From Sporomusaceae bacterium (lineage in GTDB: Bacteria > Bacillota_C > Negativicutes > Sporomusales_B > UBA7701): a stretch of 5,221 nucleotides of DNA. Under the pieces are notes generated by a model. That model worked only from the letters and a program-made list of their open reading frames with translations. It did no database searches and was not told where the DNA came from. The translations under genes and the position numbers were made by a program. Shown piece by piece: positions 4,936 through 5,221 of this stretch. The stretch is from NCBI GenBank assembly GCA_022839045.1, contig JALHDI010000144.1, forward strand, positions 1 to 5,221, given 5' to 3'. The number at the start of each line of letters is the position of its first letter. Within the stretch, counting starts at the first letter, position 1.

Positions 4936-5221
4936 TTGCTGCTCCGTAAACTCGAAGCCTATGGCTTCAAATCCTTCGCCGAAAAAACCGAAATGGAATT
5001 CAAGTCCGGCATCACCGCCATCGTCGGCCCCAACGGCAGCGGCAAGAGCAACATCTCCGACGCCGTCCGCTGGGTCCTCGGCGAACAGAACATCCGCAAC
5101 CTCCGCGGCAACAAAATGGAGGACGTCATCTTCTCCGGCAGCGCCAAACGGCGGCCCCTGGGGGTCGCCGAAGTATCCCTCGTTTTCGACAACACCGACG
5201 GCCTCCTGCCGCTCGAATTCA
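4936..5221 (+). CDS. smc: Chromosome partition protein SMC, N-terminal part (cut by window end)
   Basis: This encodes the start of the SMC ATPase, which with ScpA and ScpB forms the condensin that compacts and segregates the bacterial chromosome. Only 95 codons of a protein usually near 1,190 residues are present. The N-terminal head begins with the family-typical LEAYGFKSFAEKT (residues 6-18). The Walker A nucleotide-binding loop GPNGSGKS follows at 31-38, with Lys37 binding ATP phosphate, then ISDAVRWVLGEQ at 40-51 and LRGNKMEDVIFSGS. The start TTG at 4936 is chosen because family members begin just before this first strand and because of the ribosome binding site at 4920-4927. The reading frame is open to the window edge, with no stop or frameshift. 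It lies 173 bases after spoVS, separated by two terminator-like hairpins, so it probably has its own promoter or depends on read-through. Confidence 0.95.
   Translation, partial: MLLRKLEAYGFKSFAEKTEMEFKSGITAIVGPNGSGKSNISDAVRWVLGEQNIRNLRGNKMEDVIFSGSAKRRPLGVAEVSLVFDNTDGLLPLEF

Noticed and set aside
4959..5195. A 78-residue minus-strand open frame within smc.
   Set aside because: It is antisense to the clearly conserved SMC head domain and has no recognisable features.
1..5221. tRNA, rRNA, CRISPR arrays, insertion sequences or prophage genes.
   Set aside because: I saw no regularly spaced repeats, cloverleaf-like segments, transposase motifs or terminal repeats. The window is compact chromosomal coding DNA.

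Overview
The window reads as a stretch of a GC-rich, spore-forming Firmicutes chromosome. A fatty-acid synthesis and rnc/smc neighbourhood of this kind is common in Bacillota. The in-frame SpoVS gene points to an endospore former. Codons end strongly in C or G, and Shine-Dalgarno sites are strong. This combination fits a GC-rich clostridial or Negativicutes (Sporomusaceae-like) genome, but the genus is an inference from general resemblance and was not tested. All seven genes lie on the + strand, and the last is cut by the window edge.

Layout: positions 1-1302 hold acpP (acyl carrier protein), a strong hairpin, and an FMN-dependent nitronate monooxygenase/FabK-family oxidoreductase with a C-terminal cysteine cluster. 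Positions 1318-2559 hold fabF (3-oxoacyl-ACP synthase II). Positions 2563-3276 hold rnc (RNase III), only 3 bases after fabF and without a clear ribosome binding site, so it is probably translationally coupled. A terminator-like hairpin follows rnc. Positions 3370-4419 hold an Elp3-like radical SAM protein without an acetyltransferase domain. Positions 4502-4762 hold spoVS, preceded by a good match to a sporulation sigma-H promoter. A 173-base gap then carries two terminator-like hairpins, a larger inverted repeat and a small palindrome. From 4936 the first 95 codons of smc (chromosome condensation ATPase) run off the end.

How the genes fit together: AcpP carries the acyl chain, FabF elongates it, and the FabK-like flavoprotein may supply the enoyl reduction step, so the first three genes form a lipid module. 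RNase III and SMC are housekeeping RNA-processing and chromosome genes that often sit next to this module in Firmicutes. The hairpins after acpP, rnc and spoVS suggest that the cluster is cut into several expression units. SpoVS appears to have its own developmental promoter inside an otherwise housekeeping cluster.

Most genes belong to well-known families. The parts most worth a second look are the spoVS regulatory region (sigma-H-like promoter, recurring ATATGTC words, nested inverted repeats), the cysteine cluster on the FabK-like protein, and the Elp3-like protein of unknown substrate. I did not find a clearly new multi-gene system.
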